This document shows positions 1 to 10,140 of a DNA stretch of 64,000 nt, one piece after another. The notes under the pieces were generated by a model. The model was not told the origin of the DNA. It saw only the letters and a list, made by a program, of their open reading frames with translations, and made no database searches. The position numbers and the translations under genes are program-made. The stretch covers positions 6,956,487 to 7,020,486 of the forward strand of contig OW203738.1 of the NCBI GenBank assembly GCA_934045075.1, written 5' to 3'. Origin of the DNA: Yponomeuta sedellus (taxonomy: Eukaryota > Arthropoda > Insecta > Lepidoptera > Yponomeutidae). The stretch's first letter is position 1. Every line of letters starts with the position of its first letter.

Positions 1-1970
1 TTGCAAGACATGAGTAGAACTCGATCAAATAGATGATATAACTCACATTGAATTACTAGATCTATCTCCAACTCGCGAGAGGGTTTGTACCTTCGAAAGA
101 GATTTCGGATACTATCTTGGCAGTACCTAGTCACTATACTCGATTGCCAGCAAAACCCGTGAATACTCTCTCTCATTCTAACTCTCGAGATAGGAGAGCT
201 AGGAGTATATCTCGATACACTCCTAACTCTAGAAGCTAAGCTAATTCTTAAATCTGCATTGATAACAGCAGTGTTAAAGATGAAACGCACCAATGTGGTG
301 GAGGTCCATACATAGATTTATGTCGTTTACTGCAGTAGAATTTATATGGTTGTATGGATGAACAGATACCGCCGCCACCGTTACCGCGTTGGGTGTTTCA
401 TCCTTTATTTTATGTATCTACAAAGAACTCATCCAGATCACCTAATAATTCTAAATGATTTTTATATACAATGATAGAATATCGTCCGATATTTGGAAGA
501 CAAAATAATAAGTGATAGAGACGATCTTATCCAAGATCCAATACGCGCATGTCTATTGATCAATGTTATAATTTATGTCGACAGTTTTCTAATGGCGCCG
601 GTCGGTCGTCGACCTTTGCCCTTCGATGAGGTGCAAGCGGAGCGACTATAAAAGTCAAAGCTTAAAATACTGGCACAATCGTCAAGGTCGGATAGAAACA
701 CAAAAAGAAAGTGGAGTAAGGTATTTGTGCCGGAGCTGACTGTCTGTGTGGTGTATTGATTGGCTAGCGGCGAGCCTCGACCCGCAGGTCGACGCCACCC
801 TCGCCTATACACAACTTGCAAATATTATGAGCACAAAGAAAAAAATCAACCCAACCGGCGCTGTTTCGCTCTATTTGCGCCGACCCGGCTCTGTTTTAAT
901 CCTTCTGCATTGCATTGCTAAATGAATAAAGCATTTCTAAAGGTCAGGGCACAATGAAACTTTTTAATATTTCCTATTGGTTTTAAATGAAATGGCACTC
1001 ACGAGGCTAACTAACGCCACCAGTGAAAAATATTACAAAACGTATACACATTTACATACAGTCGTGTATGTATCCCGGGTAGCCGTAGGGCGATCAAGAT
1101 TTGACTCTTGACTATCCTGACAAACGTTCCCACGTTAACCATTCGTTTAGTGTACGTTTTAGCAAAAGAACATACTGTAAAAAACCTTGGAATTCAAAGT
1201 AGGTATTCTGGCTGAAAACATCCGTCTTTAGCGGATAGGATTTTTTTCATGGGTGGCGTTAATGAGCTCTGGTTCTCTTCTTTATAAGTGCTATGCATAT
1301 GTAGGTGGCGAGCACAGGTCTATCTTTGGTGAGGGACTTGGTAATTAAGAAGAATTAAGAAAGTATGAAAATACATAATTATTTGAGAAATAATTGTTAC
1401 TTTGAATAACAGTATACGCAATAGTGTGATCATATTAATAAAGAAATATGAGTGGGTTTGGTCACATTGGAGACGGGTATTAATGATATTCTGGCGACAC
1501 GGCATTAAGAATGAGGATCTCTGAAGGTATACCAATCAGAGTCCATATAGTGTGCCCCATTTAGGAATTTTGAGAGACAGAAAATGAATGCCTGACCAGA
1601 CCAGTCATTGTAATAGTTATATTACAGTTCAAAAGTCGATGCTAAGTCCGCTAACATTTGAGCTCCGTGATATAAAGTTTGTTCGACATTTATTTACTTT
1701 TCAAAGATATAAGATTAATCTATTAGTCTATTTACATTATTTTTTAGATAGTATCGTTTAAGGAACTGTATCGCAAACACTTATTCTTTCTGTTAAGATA
1801 GTCAAGGATTAGGTTCTTCAGTTAGCATACCTCATCAACATGAGAGAGGCGAAAATAACAGTGTAGAAAGCTCTTCGACCCTCAGAAGCCCGCACGGGCT
1901 TACGAAGTTAGGATGCATTCTGTCATAAAAGATGAAAATCTATCTAAGATAGTAAATTATGCCGATGTAC
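1..1970. other. Left flank, probable intron 3 of the malate-dehydrogenase-like gene
   Basis: No exon, RNA gene or clear repeat was recognised here. The minus-strand gene whose exon 3 ends near 1971 must continue leftward, because the catalytic half of malate dehydrogenase is missing. I looked on the minus strand for the usual arginine and histidine active-site blocks and did not see them, so they probably lie outside the window. Open frames here have no domain-like content. Confidence 0.4.
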
Positions 1971-2118
1971 CAGCAAACACCTCTCCAGGTCACAATTTGC
2001 GCAGCTGTATCCCTCGACGGTGCAGTTAGTGTCAATGTGCTGCAGATCGGTAACTACTTGGCACAGGTCTCTAGTGCAGGGCGCCGTGGAAGTGTCTTGA
2101 GCCTCGTACAGACGTATT
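1971..2118 (-). CDS. Malate-dehydrogenase-like protein, exon 3
   Basis: The exon begins after the acceptor TTCTCAG at 2119-2125 on the minus strand. The preceding exon ends in phase 2 (AA) and this one supplies the third base, giving K then IRLYEAQDTSTAP. The text RLYE, VVTDLQHIDT, VEGYS and DLERCLL follows the order of malate dehydrogenase after its Rossmann loop: LYD, then the DLSHI.T block, then V.GY and the CL.G segment. The acidic residue at the end of the second strand, normally Asp and contacting the NAD ribose, is Glu here. The segment before DLQHIDT is longer and Cys-rich. The 3' end is uncertain: a donor GTACAT gives 1971 and GTGTTT gives 1981, and neither is strong. The identity rests on recalled family pattern, not on a search. 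Confidence 0.66.
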
Positions 2119-2289
2119 CTGAGAAGCATGTAACGTTAAGGGGTGTAGGGACTGTAAGAGGGAGTGGAGTCAGGTAAAGGCAACGCTGTTTACATAAACA
2201 CGATACGACTTCGCGTCTTGATAAAATGCTTTAATTTGAGCCCAATTGAAGCTAAATAACATGTCATAGAACGAAGCGATATCGTTGTA

Positions 2290-2370
2290 AATTTCAGAAA
2301 TCAGGAATTCTACCTATCTTTTGGGTGGGTAAATTTTTTTGGATGGGTAAAATTCCTGATTTCTGAAATT
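2290..2370. repeat. Perfect 20-bp inverted repeat
   Basis: Positions 2290-2309 read AATTTCAGAAATCAGGAATT and 2351-2370 are its exact reverse complement, with a 41-bp spacer holding two GGGTGGGTAA/GGATGGGTAA motifs. It lies in intron 2 of the malate-dehydrogenase-like gene. No target duplication is evident. Confidence 0.7.
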
Positions 2371-2538
2371 CTTGCCTGATTTCCTCTAGAGTGTAAAATA
2401 AAGTTATATAAACAAGTAGGTAAAATTAAGAGTCTAATCCGAAAAAGTAGGTTCAACTAGTCAATCAACAATCGTTAATGTTATTATTAGCTGTTAAAAA
2501 TATCAACAGTTTGAGCAAGCATAAGTCATAAAAAGCAA

Positions 2539-2705
2539 CGACGGCAGCCGGCACCAACTGCTTAACGTGCCTTGCCAGGAACCGCTCGGAAAAATGCCAC
2601 TAGCGTTAGTCATAGACGGTCATCCATCCATGCACTGAACGCGCCCTATGTTGCTTAAGCTTCCTGATCGTTTAAGATCACTCAGGCAGCCGGGGCTACG
2701 AGAGA
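2539..2705 (-). mobile_element. 5S-rRNA-headed SINE, head fragment (subfamily II)
   Basis: Read on the minus strand this has CGTAGCCCCGGCTGCCTGAG, then a TTAAGCAACATAGGGCGCGTT-like block, then GGATGGATGACCGTC. This order matches the internal promoter of 5S rRNA (TTAAGC..GGGCGCGG..GGATGGGTGACCG). It matches the copies at 10990-11345 and 29890-30245 and lacks their 3' body. It is an old insertion in intron 2 of the malate-dehydrogenase-like gene. Confidence 0.7.
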
Positions 2706-2709
2706 TTCA

Positions 2710-5020
2710 GCCTCTGAGATATGGCTGAGTTAGTCAATGATGTAAGTACCTAATAAATCCAATGCCGATTACACCCGTCAAATGATATCTTTGTCAAACT
2801 AACTGACGTAAATTGACCTATGTTTAACTACGTATACACTACCTACGCCATTAAACTTTAAACAAGGTATCCAGGCTAGTTCAAGTGCGGGCTTCCCCTC
2901 GGGATTTCCATGACGTATACTCTATGACGTCATTCCGTGTGATTGAGCCTTCGTTACGGAGTGTAATTAAATCGTTCACGGAACCATTACTCAATGGGCG
3001 GAACCATTACTCAATGGGCAAGAACGATTTCCAGGAAATACCAGCTTTAATGATGTTTTTAAAGCAACGTCAATAAGTTCAGTTTCATTTAGAAAGTAAC
3101 AGAAGCGTTTAAATTTGACCCCACTAAGCGGTGTGTGATAAATTCGAAGATCGAGCTGGCAAATAAAAGCGGTTTGTTGTGACACCGGGAGCGATAGAAC
3201 GGATCCCAGAGGGGCTAAGGCGTCAGATAGAACGAGCAAAACTGAAAGGCTATTTGGTATCTACGAAATGGACTTTAATTTTTTGCTCAAATCGATTGGC
3301 AACAATTGATTTTCAATTATGAACGCAGATATCGCAAATAATAAGTATTATTAAAAAATATTGTTATTATAGAGGTATATATTCAGAAGGGATTAAAACT
3401 AGATTTACTTTTTCATGTATAAGGTTGAAATACGGCTTATGTGGTCAAAGGCGATTTGAAAGCGAGGAAGCCGCGACGACGCAGTTGCAGCGTGTTTTTT
3501 CATTCGCGTTTTGGATACTTATACTACGTAGGAAAAGGAATTGATCTGACGAGGAAACACTTCTGCTGGCTTTATTAGACCGAAGACGCAGGAAACAAAC
3601 GCATATACAAGTCAACGACAAATCCGGGAGGATTGATTCTCAAGTAATCCAGAAAGAATTGGATGGAGCGACGTATCCCATATAAAAGATTTTTAATTTT
3701 TGTTATAAATATCTTTGTGTCCATTGTAACAACAACGATTCCACCTCTAAACGATGCTACGTCCACTTACTTACACACATATCTTTGAAATGACTCAAAA
3801 TATGGTGGGGCGAACTGTCGAACGCGATTGGACAAAATGGCGTCGACGGCGTAGCTTCATGGCGGGAGCGGCATCGTTGCGTTGCGGCGTGTACGCTGTA
3901 CAATCGCGGCGTGTACGCTGCGCAATCACATCGCTTTCAAGTCCCTTGCAAACCACTAGTGTTCTTGGTGAAACAGTCACCGAAATTCTTTAAATTTTTG
4001 CTCGCAACGTTTCTTATGAGCAAATTGACTGACAAGTTAATCCATGGATTCCCGTTCAAGAGACCCTGATCTTTTTCTGCCTTTTTCATTCCCTTTCAAT
4101 GGAAAAAATCAGCTTAAAAGTGTTAAAAACTTGAAACTAATCAACGAACTCCTGACCACGACTTCTGCTATATTTCCATCTGTGATCGAAAGCTCCACGA
4201 GCCGTATCGCGTGACGTCATGGCCCTCGCTCCGTGGCTGAAGCAAGATAGATGTTTGTTGTGCCGCAATTTGTGACGGGACACCCGCTGAACTACACACG
4301 CTGGAGGGTCGTTGGTGCTCTACGTCCTCACGTTCTACGGATGAGGCTTCGCCCGTTTTTGTTCACCTCCAGAACGTTAAAATCAGTTAGAATATACGTT
4401 CTTTATGAGAAACAGTGGTCCTCAAGGGTGATCGGAATAGAAATAAAAATAATGGTTTAAGATGAAACGCTTCTTCTTCTTTGTTCCGTTTACTCCTTCG
4501 TGGGGTCTGGAGCTGACACAAGGGCTTTCCATTTAGGGGCTCTGTTCATGGCTAGGGACGGTAGCTCCAGCCAAGATTTTCCCTTCTCCTTCGTCTCAGA
4601 GAGACCGTATCTCTTCCACGTCTGAGACGGTCTTCCGGGTCGTCATCAAGATGAAATTGATTGATTGAAATCATTTAATATATATATCGTTTGAATAAGA
4701 AGTTTATTTCTTTATTTGACCGTGCTCTACTAGAAACTAGACCACTCCTATTCGTTAAAAAATACTGTTGTGATCTATGGCTTCCACTTAGTTACGCGGA
4801 CTTACGAATTGGCTAAGGTTTTCTTTTATAGAGGCTCACCATTTAAGTAGTATAAATTGTTTACTTCGAGAGTTACTATAGTCTATTAAGCCACTAACTT
4901 GCAGTTAGCCCAATTGCTTACAAAAAAGAAGCAACTGACAATCGTCACCAGTCTGTTACCGGCTTGTTAGTGTTCGAAAAGTCGGGGGTTAGTAATTTAA
5001 GATGTCTTTGCACTTATTTT
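2710..5020. other. Intron 2 of the malate-dehydrogenase-like gene, mostly unassigned
   Basis: The intron spans 2119-5287. In this part I see no exon. There is a short direct duplication at about 2978-3019 (ggaaccattactcaatggg twice), a 22-bp tandem pair near 3885-3935 containing gcggcgtgtacgctg, and at 4475-4660 a moderately GC-rich stretch with the look of a LINE untranslated region. Two TGACGTCA palindromes (about 2923 and 4213) are noted without functional claim. Confidence 0.4.
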
Positions 5021-5029
5021 AGGACCTTA

Positions 5030-5200
5030 GTACAAGCAAGTGGCATTAGCTTATTTTTTGACACAAAAAGATTGCCTTCTAAGCAAGGCTCTATACGAAA
5101 AGGCTCTATACGTGCTTATAGCAGTATCAGCGCCAAGAAGAGTTATCGTCAATCCAGGACTGCTCACCGGCTCTTCATAATTTTTCATGGGCGCATAAAT
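5030..5200 (-). pseudogene. Decayed tandem copy of malate-dehydrogenase-like exon 2
   Basis: This stretch aligns along its length with 5260-5415, the 3' half of exon 2 and its donor. On the minus strand it reads PGLTITLLGADTAI, against PGVTITVLGADTAI in exon 2, then diverges through a short internal duplication (ggctctatacg twice) before QSFCVKK against QSSCVRK. The donor GTAAGC of exon 2 is ATAAGC here, so it cannot be used normally. It lies downstream of exon 2 in intron 2. I infer a local tandem duplication followed by decay. Confidence 0.8.
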
Positions 5201-5287
5201 ACATCTTAAAATACATACCCCCGAATTCTCCCGAATAACACATATTTTCTATACACTTTAGTACAAAGCCAAGTGGCGTTAGCTTAC

Positions 5288-5507
5288 TTTCTGACACAAG
5301 AAGATTGCTTCAATAGCAAGGCGACGTACTGCCCTATAGCAGTATCAGCACCAAGTACAGTTATCGTCACGCCGGGCCTGATCTCCGGATCTTCGACCTC
5401 TTCATTCTTGGGCGCGGGAAGACGCTTGGGCTCGTCTTCCCCGTCGCCCTTATCAGAGTCTTCCTTTACCTCCGCTGGTTTCTTGCCTGTTAGCATCCGG
5501 AAGGGTG
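5288..5507 (-). CDS. Malate-dehydrogenase-like protein, exon 2 (Rossmann glycine loop)
   Basis: The acceptor is a pyrimidine tract ending CCCCTGTAG (5508 upward) and the donor is GTAAGC at 5287-5282. Entry is phase 1 and exit phase 2, matching exons 1 and 3 exactly. The exon encodes 72 complete residues. An acidic, lysine-rich linker comes first (about residues 121-160), then PGVTITVLGADTAIGQYVAL, which corresponds to the first strand and nucleotide-binding loop of malate dehydrogenase. Family members usually have G-A-x-G-G-I-G-Q; here the middle glycines are replaced, giving GADTAIGQ. Malate dehydrogenase interconverts malate and oxaloacetate with NAD, in the mitochondrial matrix for this type. 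The altered loop makes catalytic competence uncertain. Confidence 0.82.
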
Positions 5508-5552
5508 CTACAGGGGATAATAAGAAGTCAGTATTTAGAGGGGGCTTCCTCC

Positions 5553-5712
5553 GGCCTTCCACCAGATGGTCTGACGACCTGGTTACGATGGCGGGAGTCG
5601 CTGGATGTGGACGGCACAAGATCGGAAAGCTTGGAAACCCATGAGGGAGAGCGTTTTGGGTAAGGCCTATGTCAAACAGTGGACTGATACCGGCTGATGA
5701 TGATGATGATTG
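5553..5712 (+). mobile_element. LINE 3' end: reverse-transcriptase C-terminus with (GAT)n tail
   Basis: The plus strand reads RPSTRWSDDLVTMAG, the C-terminal signature of the insect RTE-like LINE protein (R.PTRW.DDL...AG). It continues through a degenerate end related to YV.QWT..G and finishes with a run of gat triplets at about 5697-5712. It lies in intron 1 of the malate-dehydrogenase-like gene, about 45 bp from the exon 2 acceptor. Family membership is from recalled sequence pattern. Confidence 0.7.
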
Positions 5713-5755
5713 AGAATATTATTATATGATTACTACTATCTTCATCTTTCATTTC

Positions 5756-5900
5756 TATCCATCCCAAAGTTGTCTGGAAGAGATCGCTTTTAGCGCCAAG
5801 ACCGCCTTAAGACCGCCAACTGTATACGGCAATAGCTCAGATATGTAAGCCTTTTTATGTATTTTTTTTATTGGTGTGTACAATAAAGAATTCTAATCTC
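5756..5900 (+). mobile_element. LINE 3'-UTR fragment (Jockey/CR1-like)
   Basis: It contains AAGTTGTCTGGAAGAGATCG, cttttagcg, and ends tgtacaataaagaattc. Related copies lie at 7395-7520 and 47575-47705. The order of these motifs is shared by the three copies. It lies in intron 1 of the malate-dehydrogenase-like gene. Confidence 0.55.
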
Positions 5901-6346
5901 ATTACGGAGCTGGGACTAGAAAGCATAGAAAGCAAGCCTAAAAGGCATATCTAGTCTCGGGATTTTTGGCTTAGATTCACGGTCATGGGGTCGGAAAAAT
6001 GCTATTCACTAAGTTGAGAAATGAAAAAACATTAGCAAAAATGATCTGAAAAAATTGATGATTTACAGGGAGCAACATAACTACGACTATTTATCTTTTA
6101 ATATGGTCTCCTAGATGAATGGCCTCCTCCCATTTCTTTGCAAGTTCTCCATTCAATGTGCTCTAAACAGTTAAGCAGTACTTATGTAAAAGACAATTAA
6201 ATACTTTATGCACCAACCCATTGTTAAGAAAACATTTTCAAATATGATTTGAGACGCTATCCTTAATGTAGTTTCTACCATTTTGTATTGGGAAAATAAA
6301 TTAGGTGTTTATATTATTTATCAATTACCCACCAACCAGTACTTAC

Positions 6347-6704
6347 TTCCAAAATTTGAGCCTCCTTCGAGGATCTTCAACTTGATCTTGTGAATGATGC
6401 CCCGTTTCACGTGCTCCCTCCTTTTGCAGGGCACTGGACATATGGGGTCCAGGTCTGGAGGCATATCACACCACGCCTTGCCGCGATTCTTAGAATCCAA
6501 GGCCCCCTTTTCCTTCCCTTTACCCTTCCATTCACCATTGGAGTAGAACCGTGTCGTAACGGCAGTGAATAGTGCATACGTACACTCGTGAACGTGTATC
6601 AAGGTCCTACGGCACGAAACAACTGGCAGAACCAGAGAGCGAGAAGTATTGGCGAAGCTCGAAAAGACACATCCCGTTTTGAGGAATACGCCCGCAGTCG
6701 CCAT
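6347..6704 (-). CDS. Malate-dehydrogenase-like protein, exon 1 with start codon and mitochondrial-type N-terminus
   Basis: The ATG at 6704 has a good context (AAACAATGG). The exon encodes 119 residues plus one base and ends at the donor GTAAGTAC (6346-6339), phase 1, matching exon 2; the junction codon is ACA (Thr). The first 55 residues lack acidic residues until HVHE, carry scattered Arg/Lys and hydroxylated residues, and contain TRFYSNGEWKGKGKEKG, where RFYS resembles a mitochondrial processing site. A Cys/Pro block follows (CDMPPDLDPICPVPCKRREH), then a basic stretch. Usual mitochondrial malate dehydrogenase has a presequence of about 20-25 residues, so about 165 residues before the glycine loop is a large extension. 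That this exon belongs with exons 2-3 is inferred from phase and order; cDNA would settle it. Confidence 0.76.
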
Positions 6705-8130
6705 TGTTTACACTTGCAGTTTTAAATTACTGTTAATTTTGATTTTTAAGGGTAAAAATTGTTGCTGTCCTGTTGTTTATTGGAAAATTTATTTCAAAGT
6801 GACTTTAGTCTCCAAACGTCATGTTCGACAATGATTTTTGAAATTGAAAATAAATAAAAATATTATTTCAAGTTCATTCTCGTTGCTACGTGTTGCTATC
6901 TAGCACTACCATGTAGTATTTATTTGGTTGGTATTAGAACTTACAAGTTCGTTTTTTTGCAGTTGTTATTCATGTTATTTTCTTTAAGTACCAGAAACCA
7001 TCGTGCGTGCATGAAGCGTATTATGAATGTTGATGAAGCGAATGAGATTTATCAGGTAACAAACCACGCGCCTTGATATGTAACTTTCCACGTATACATA
7101 TGTGTGCTAAAACGCAATATTTACTGCACGTTGTCTGACAATAATAACTAGGTATGTTGCTAAACATCACTGTCATGTATCAGGTATTCACTGAAATGCG
7201 GTATCTACTATGTGTGATACATATTACGCCTCATATCTATACGCCTGAGCTGAGTAAATATTCCACTTTCGCACACATATGTGTACATGAAAGTTACATA
7301 ATAAATAGCTGTAATCTGTCTATCCCACAGGGACAGAAGTATGAGGCATATGTATGTCTGTAGTTATTTTTGAAGCCTCAGATTTTCCACATATCCTATG
7401 TACCTTATTCATGGTTCCGTCATAAGGTTGTCTGGAATAAACTGCTTTTAGCAATTGTTCTATGCATCTTTAGACGTTTTATAATATGTGCTCTGGTGTA
7501 CAATAAAGAACATTCTTATCACACCTTAGTGTTTGTGGTATATCCTTACCTAACTTACCCTTAAACAACATTTCCATTCTGCTAAAGAACACACAGTGTT
7601 ACAAACCTTTTTTCCTCTGTGTCATTACTATTAACAACGTCATCCCCGATTTAGCTGATGAAACTATAAATCCGATCTAATTCCCGGCCAGTATTTATAG
7701 CGGTGGAATAACAAATAGAGTTGATCCCAGCGAGAGGGAAAGCTGGGAGGCAACGAATCGCCTTGACACTGGCTCGATATTTATAGCGTCACTACCACCT
7801 CCGATATTGGCCTATTTTCTTCTTCATTACTGGTAGTAATCTTTTCTCAAAATGAATGAGAAAAGCTCGTTTATCAGATGGCATGAATCATAATAAAAAT
7901 TCGGAGAGGAGTCTAATTTTACAGTATACTGTGTATGACGTTGAAAAACATTGTTTTAAAGATTCTTACTTAAACTGCAAACAGCTACAGTAAGATTTGG
8001 AACAAATAGGATTCCGCTTAGCTGTTAATCCGAACGGATTTAGCGTCATCACGCGATCCACTAAAAGTGCTGGCAAATTGGATATCCAGCTTTTAAAACT
8101 ATAATAATTTGCTATTATTATTTTCTGTTA
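6705..8130. other. Upstream region of the malate-dehydrogenase-like gene and intergenic DNA
   Basis: The minus-strand promoter should lie just above 6705, but no TATA box or initiator stands out in this AT-rich sequence. At 7395-7520 there is a LINE 3' end similar to 5756-5900 (AAGGTTGTCTGG, then tgtacaataaagaac). Near 7690-7790 two tttatagcg motifs flank a short unique stretch. No other gene is seen. Confidence 0.4.
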
Positions 8131-8132
8131 TG

Positions 8133-8330
8133 TAATGGCAGTCGCTAAGCCATGTCACAGGCCTTACGGGCGGCTTGATAGCTTCTGACAGTAAGGCCCG
8201 CCGCTGTCTTATAATCCTCTACCAACCCGGACTTGGCCCCCGTGGTGTGGAGTATGGCCTAACCTTCCTGCGATAGAGGAAGAGACCCCTGCCCCAGCAA
8301 TGGGGACTTTCAAAGGGTTGATATCATATT
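8133..8330 (+). mobile_element. 5S-rRNA-headed SINE, 3' body only
   Basis: It carries the shared body motifs AATGGCAGTCGCTAAGCCAT, GGCGGCTTGATAG, CCAACCCGGACTTGGCCCCC, GATAGAGGAAGAGACCC and CAATGGGGAC. The 5S-like head is absent, as expected for a 5'-truncated retrotransposed copy. Confidence 0.75.
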
Positions 8331-8594
8331 TTGCAAAGTGTGTTGGACGTGGTTATTATTTTTCAAATACGTAATGACAGAGCTGTCCAAGTCGATTGGT
8401 CGTTAAAACATTGTTGGTAATATGTAAAAAAACCTACTAGATGGGTAATTAAATAGGCGATTCAGCTATTTGCACTATATCTAGCTTCAGTAGCATAATC
8501 TAGCTTCGCTATAGCCTGCAACGTAACTCTGAATTAGGCTTGCTCGCATGAAAAATGTCGATCTGGGTCGAGTTTCGTAAAACTACATGGGCCA

Positions 8595-8740
8595 ATGCAT
8601 CTGCGTAATGAGGTGATTTATACAGCGTCCAGCGGCACATTCACTCACACTAGAGTGACCACCCCGACGCTGCAGTGCCAGTGATATTGTTTTTAGATGT
8701 GCTAGGCTTGCCCAGCACCTACACCATCCTGGTAGCTTAG
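8595..8740 (+). repeat. Interspersed 145-bp repeat (type G)
   Basis: It starts ATGCATCTGCGTAATGAGGT, runs through CAGCGTCCAGCGGCA and TGCAGTGCCAGTG, and ends GCCCAGCACCTACACCATCC. Related copies are at 18405-18555 (minus), 28290-28385, 34168-34275 and 50862-50945. I do not recognise the family; the size suggests a SINE or LINE tail. Confidence 0.6.
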
Positions 8741-9019
8741 TCGGTCAAGCCCACAGGAAAGACTAGTAAATACGTGCGGAGCTAAGCCGCGGGTTTCCTC
8801 AAAATGGTTTCCTTTAGCGTTAGCAGGTTCATAAAACTACTATTCGTAGGCAGGCGAGGCAGTCAAATAAAAAAGTAAATGAATATAAAAGAAAACAGTT
8901 GGCAAGTAAATAAAAACTATTTACCGTACACTAAGTAAGTGTGCAGTTGCAACATAATAACTTGCGATTTATTCGCATTGCTAAGGCTGTTTGAGAAAAA
9001 ATGCTGTCTCTTTAACTAT

Positions 9020-9160
9020 AAAAACCTAGGTATTTAGAGGCTAAACATTCCACCCATGCCAGAATTCGAACCCGCGACCTCTGGCTAGCCGTGCCAGAGG
9101 TCGCGGCTTCGAGTCCCGGCGTGGGTGGATTTTTTAGCCTCTAAATAGGTTTTTAAAATT
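9020..9160. mobile_element. Fold-back copy of tRNA-headed SINE B
   Basis: Two 3' halves of SINE B lie head to head. Positions 9020-9095 are the reverse complement of the SINE tail, B box (GGTTCGAA side) and stem; 9094-9160 read the same sequence forward, from CAGAGGTCGCGGCTTCGAGT to CCTCTAAATAGG. The tRNA A-box half is missing, so the centre is a near-perfect hairpin. The same architecture occurs at 22585-22715. Confidence 0.75.
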
Positions 9161-9171
9161 GTCCTTAGATG

Positions 9172-9370
9172 GAGTTTACACGTTCAGTCTGGCGTCAGTT
9201 CAGTCCGTGACCTTGATCAAGCTCTGATTGATGCTAGACTGATGATGAAGCATCAAAATATTCGAATATGCGTCAGTCTGGTCCATCAGTCCACTCAATA
9301 GACAATCAGTTTGCCGTCAGTCTAACCAGACTGATGGAATTGACTGACGCCAGACTGAACGTGTAAACTC
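9172..9370. mobile_element. 199-bp MITE inserted in the SINE B tail
   Basis: Both ends read inward as GAGTTTACACGTTCAGTCTG and the inverted match extends to about 27 bp (9172-9198 and 9344-9370). The interior has more CAGTCTG/CAGACTG motifs and no coding capacity. It interrupts SINE B between its TTGTCCTTAG and GTTAGTGCATTAAAA segments. The superfamily is not clear. Confidence 0.75.
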
Positions 9371-9416
9371 TGTGTAAACTCTGTCTTAGTACCTTACTAA
9401 GACAGAGTTTACACAG
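9370..9416. repeat. Perfect 22-bp inverted repeat beside the MITE
   Basis: Positions 9370-9391 and 9395-9416 are exact reverse complements (stem starting CTGTGTAAACTCTG) with a 3-nt loop. The stem repeats the adjoining MITE terminus (tgtaaactctgtg), suggesting a snap-back event at the MITE edge. Confidence 0.7.
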
Positions 9417-9484
9417 AGTTTACACGTTCTGTGTTAGTGCATTAAAAAGAACATAATCTTTAATTTTATCTATGATAAAATGAA

Positions 9485-9765
9485 ACTTTTTTATGCAGCC
9501 TATAAACGTCCCACAGCAAGCCGCAGGCCTTCTCTCAGAGAGAGAGAGAGAGAGAGAGTATGGGCTTAATTACCACGCGTGCCCACCACGTATTGGCAAT
9601 TTCAAGCGCTGAGGTATCTGAACACCTCCGACACTCAGGTTTCCTCAAGACTCTTATTGCTCCTATAACTTCACGAATGTACATAACTTAAAAAAGAAAG
9701 TCAATGGTACGTGCTCGCACTGGGAATCGAACCTAGCTCTCTCGCTTTAGAGTCCAATGTTCTAC
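9485..9765 (-). mobile_element. tRNA-headed SINE E
   Basis: On the minus strand a tRNA-like 3' half with the B box GGTTCGATTCC (about 9722-9737) is followed by a body containing cacgcgtggtaattaagccc and a (ct)n run. It ends GTGGGACGTTTATAGG. A close copy is at 49512-49785, and tail pieces lie at 21940-22112, 27290-27372 and 62070-62165. Confidence 0.65.
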
Positions 9766-9880
9766 CGGGGGGTGGGCAGCAGCGCCCCCTGCAGTACAAT
9801 TCCACCGAACTGCGATCCCCAACCCGCATGCCCAGCGAGGGGATTATGGGCATTACCCCCTAAGATAAACAACGTGGCGC
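9765..9880 (+). mobile_element. LINE 3' fragment
   Basis: It shares GGTGGGCAGCAGCGCCCCCT, CTGCGATCCCCAACCCGCAT and GGGGATTATGGGCA with 20460-20570, where the sequence continues into a typical LINE tail. It abuts SINE E. Confidence 0.6.
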
Positions 9881-9894
9881 TCTTTATAAATAAA

Positions 9895-10140
9895 TAAATA
9901 TTTATGGACATAATACACATATCTCGTTAGCCCTATACTAAGTACAACTAAAGGACTTGTGTTACAGGTGCTAACTCGACGATAGATTTAATACAATAAA
10001 TACATAGATAACATCCAAGACCCGAGACAAACTAGAAAAGTTCGTTTCCTAGTTTGACCCGGCCGGGGATCGAACCCGAGACCTTCGGTTTTACAGTCAG
10101 CGTTTCAAACCGCTGCGCCACCGAGGCCGTCAAACGAGGC
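9895..10140 (-). mobile_element. tRNA-headed SINE D
   Basis: On the minus strand the tRNA-like head reads GGTGGCGCAGCGGTTTGAAA (A-box side) and GGGTTCGATCCCCGGCCGGG (B box), 10065-10130. The body then runs to about 9895. Immediately to the right, 10141-10205 is a LINE tail with GGCTATGTCCAGCAGTGGAC and repeated gac triplets. Confidence 0.6.

Noticed and set aside
2885..3239. Short overlapping frames on both strands in intron 2
   Set aside because: They overlap each other, lack domains and have no matching splice phase with the malate-dehydrogenase-like exons.
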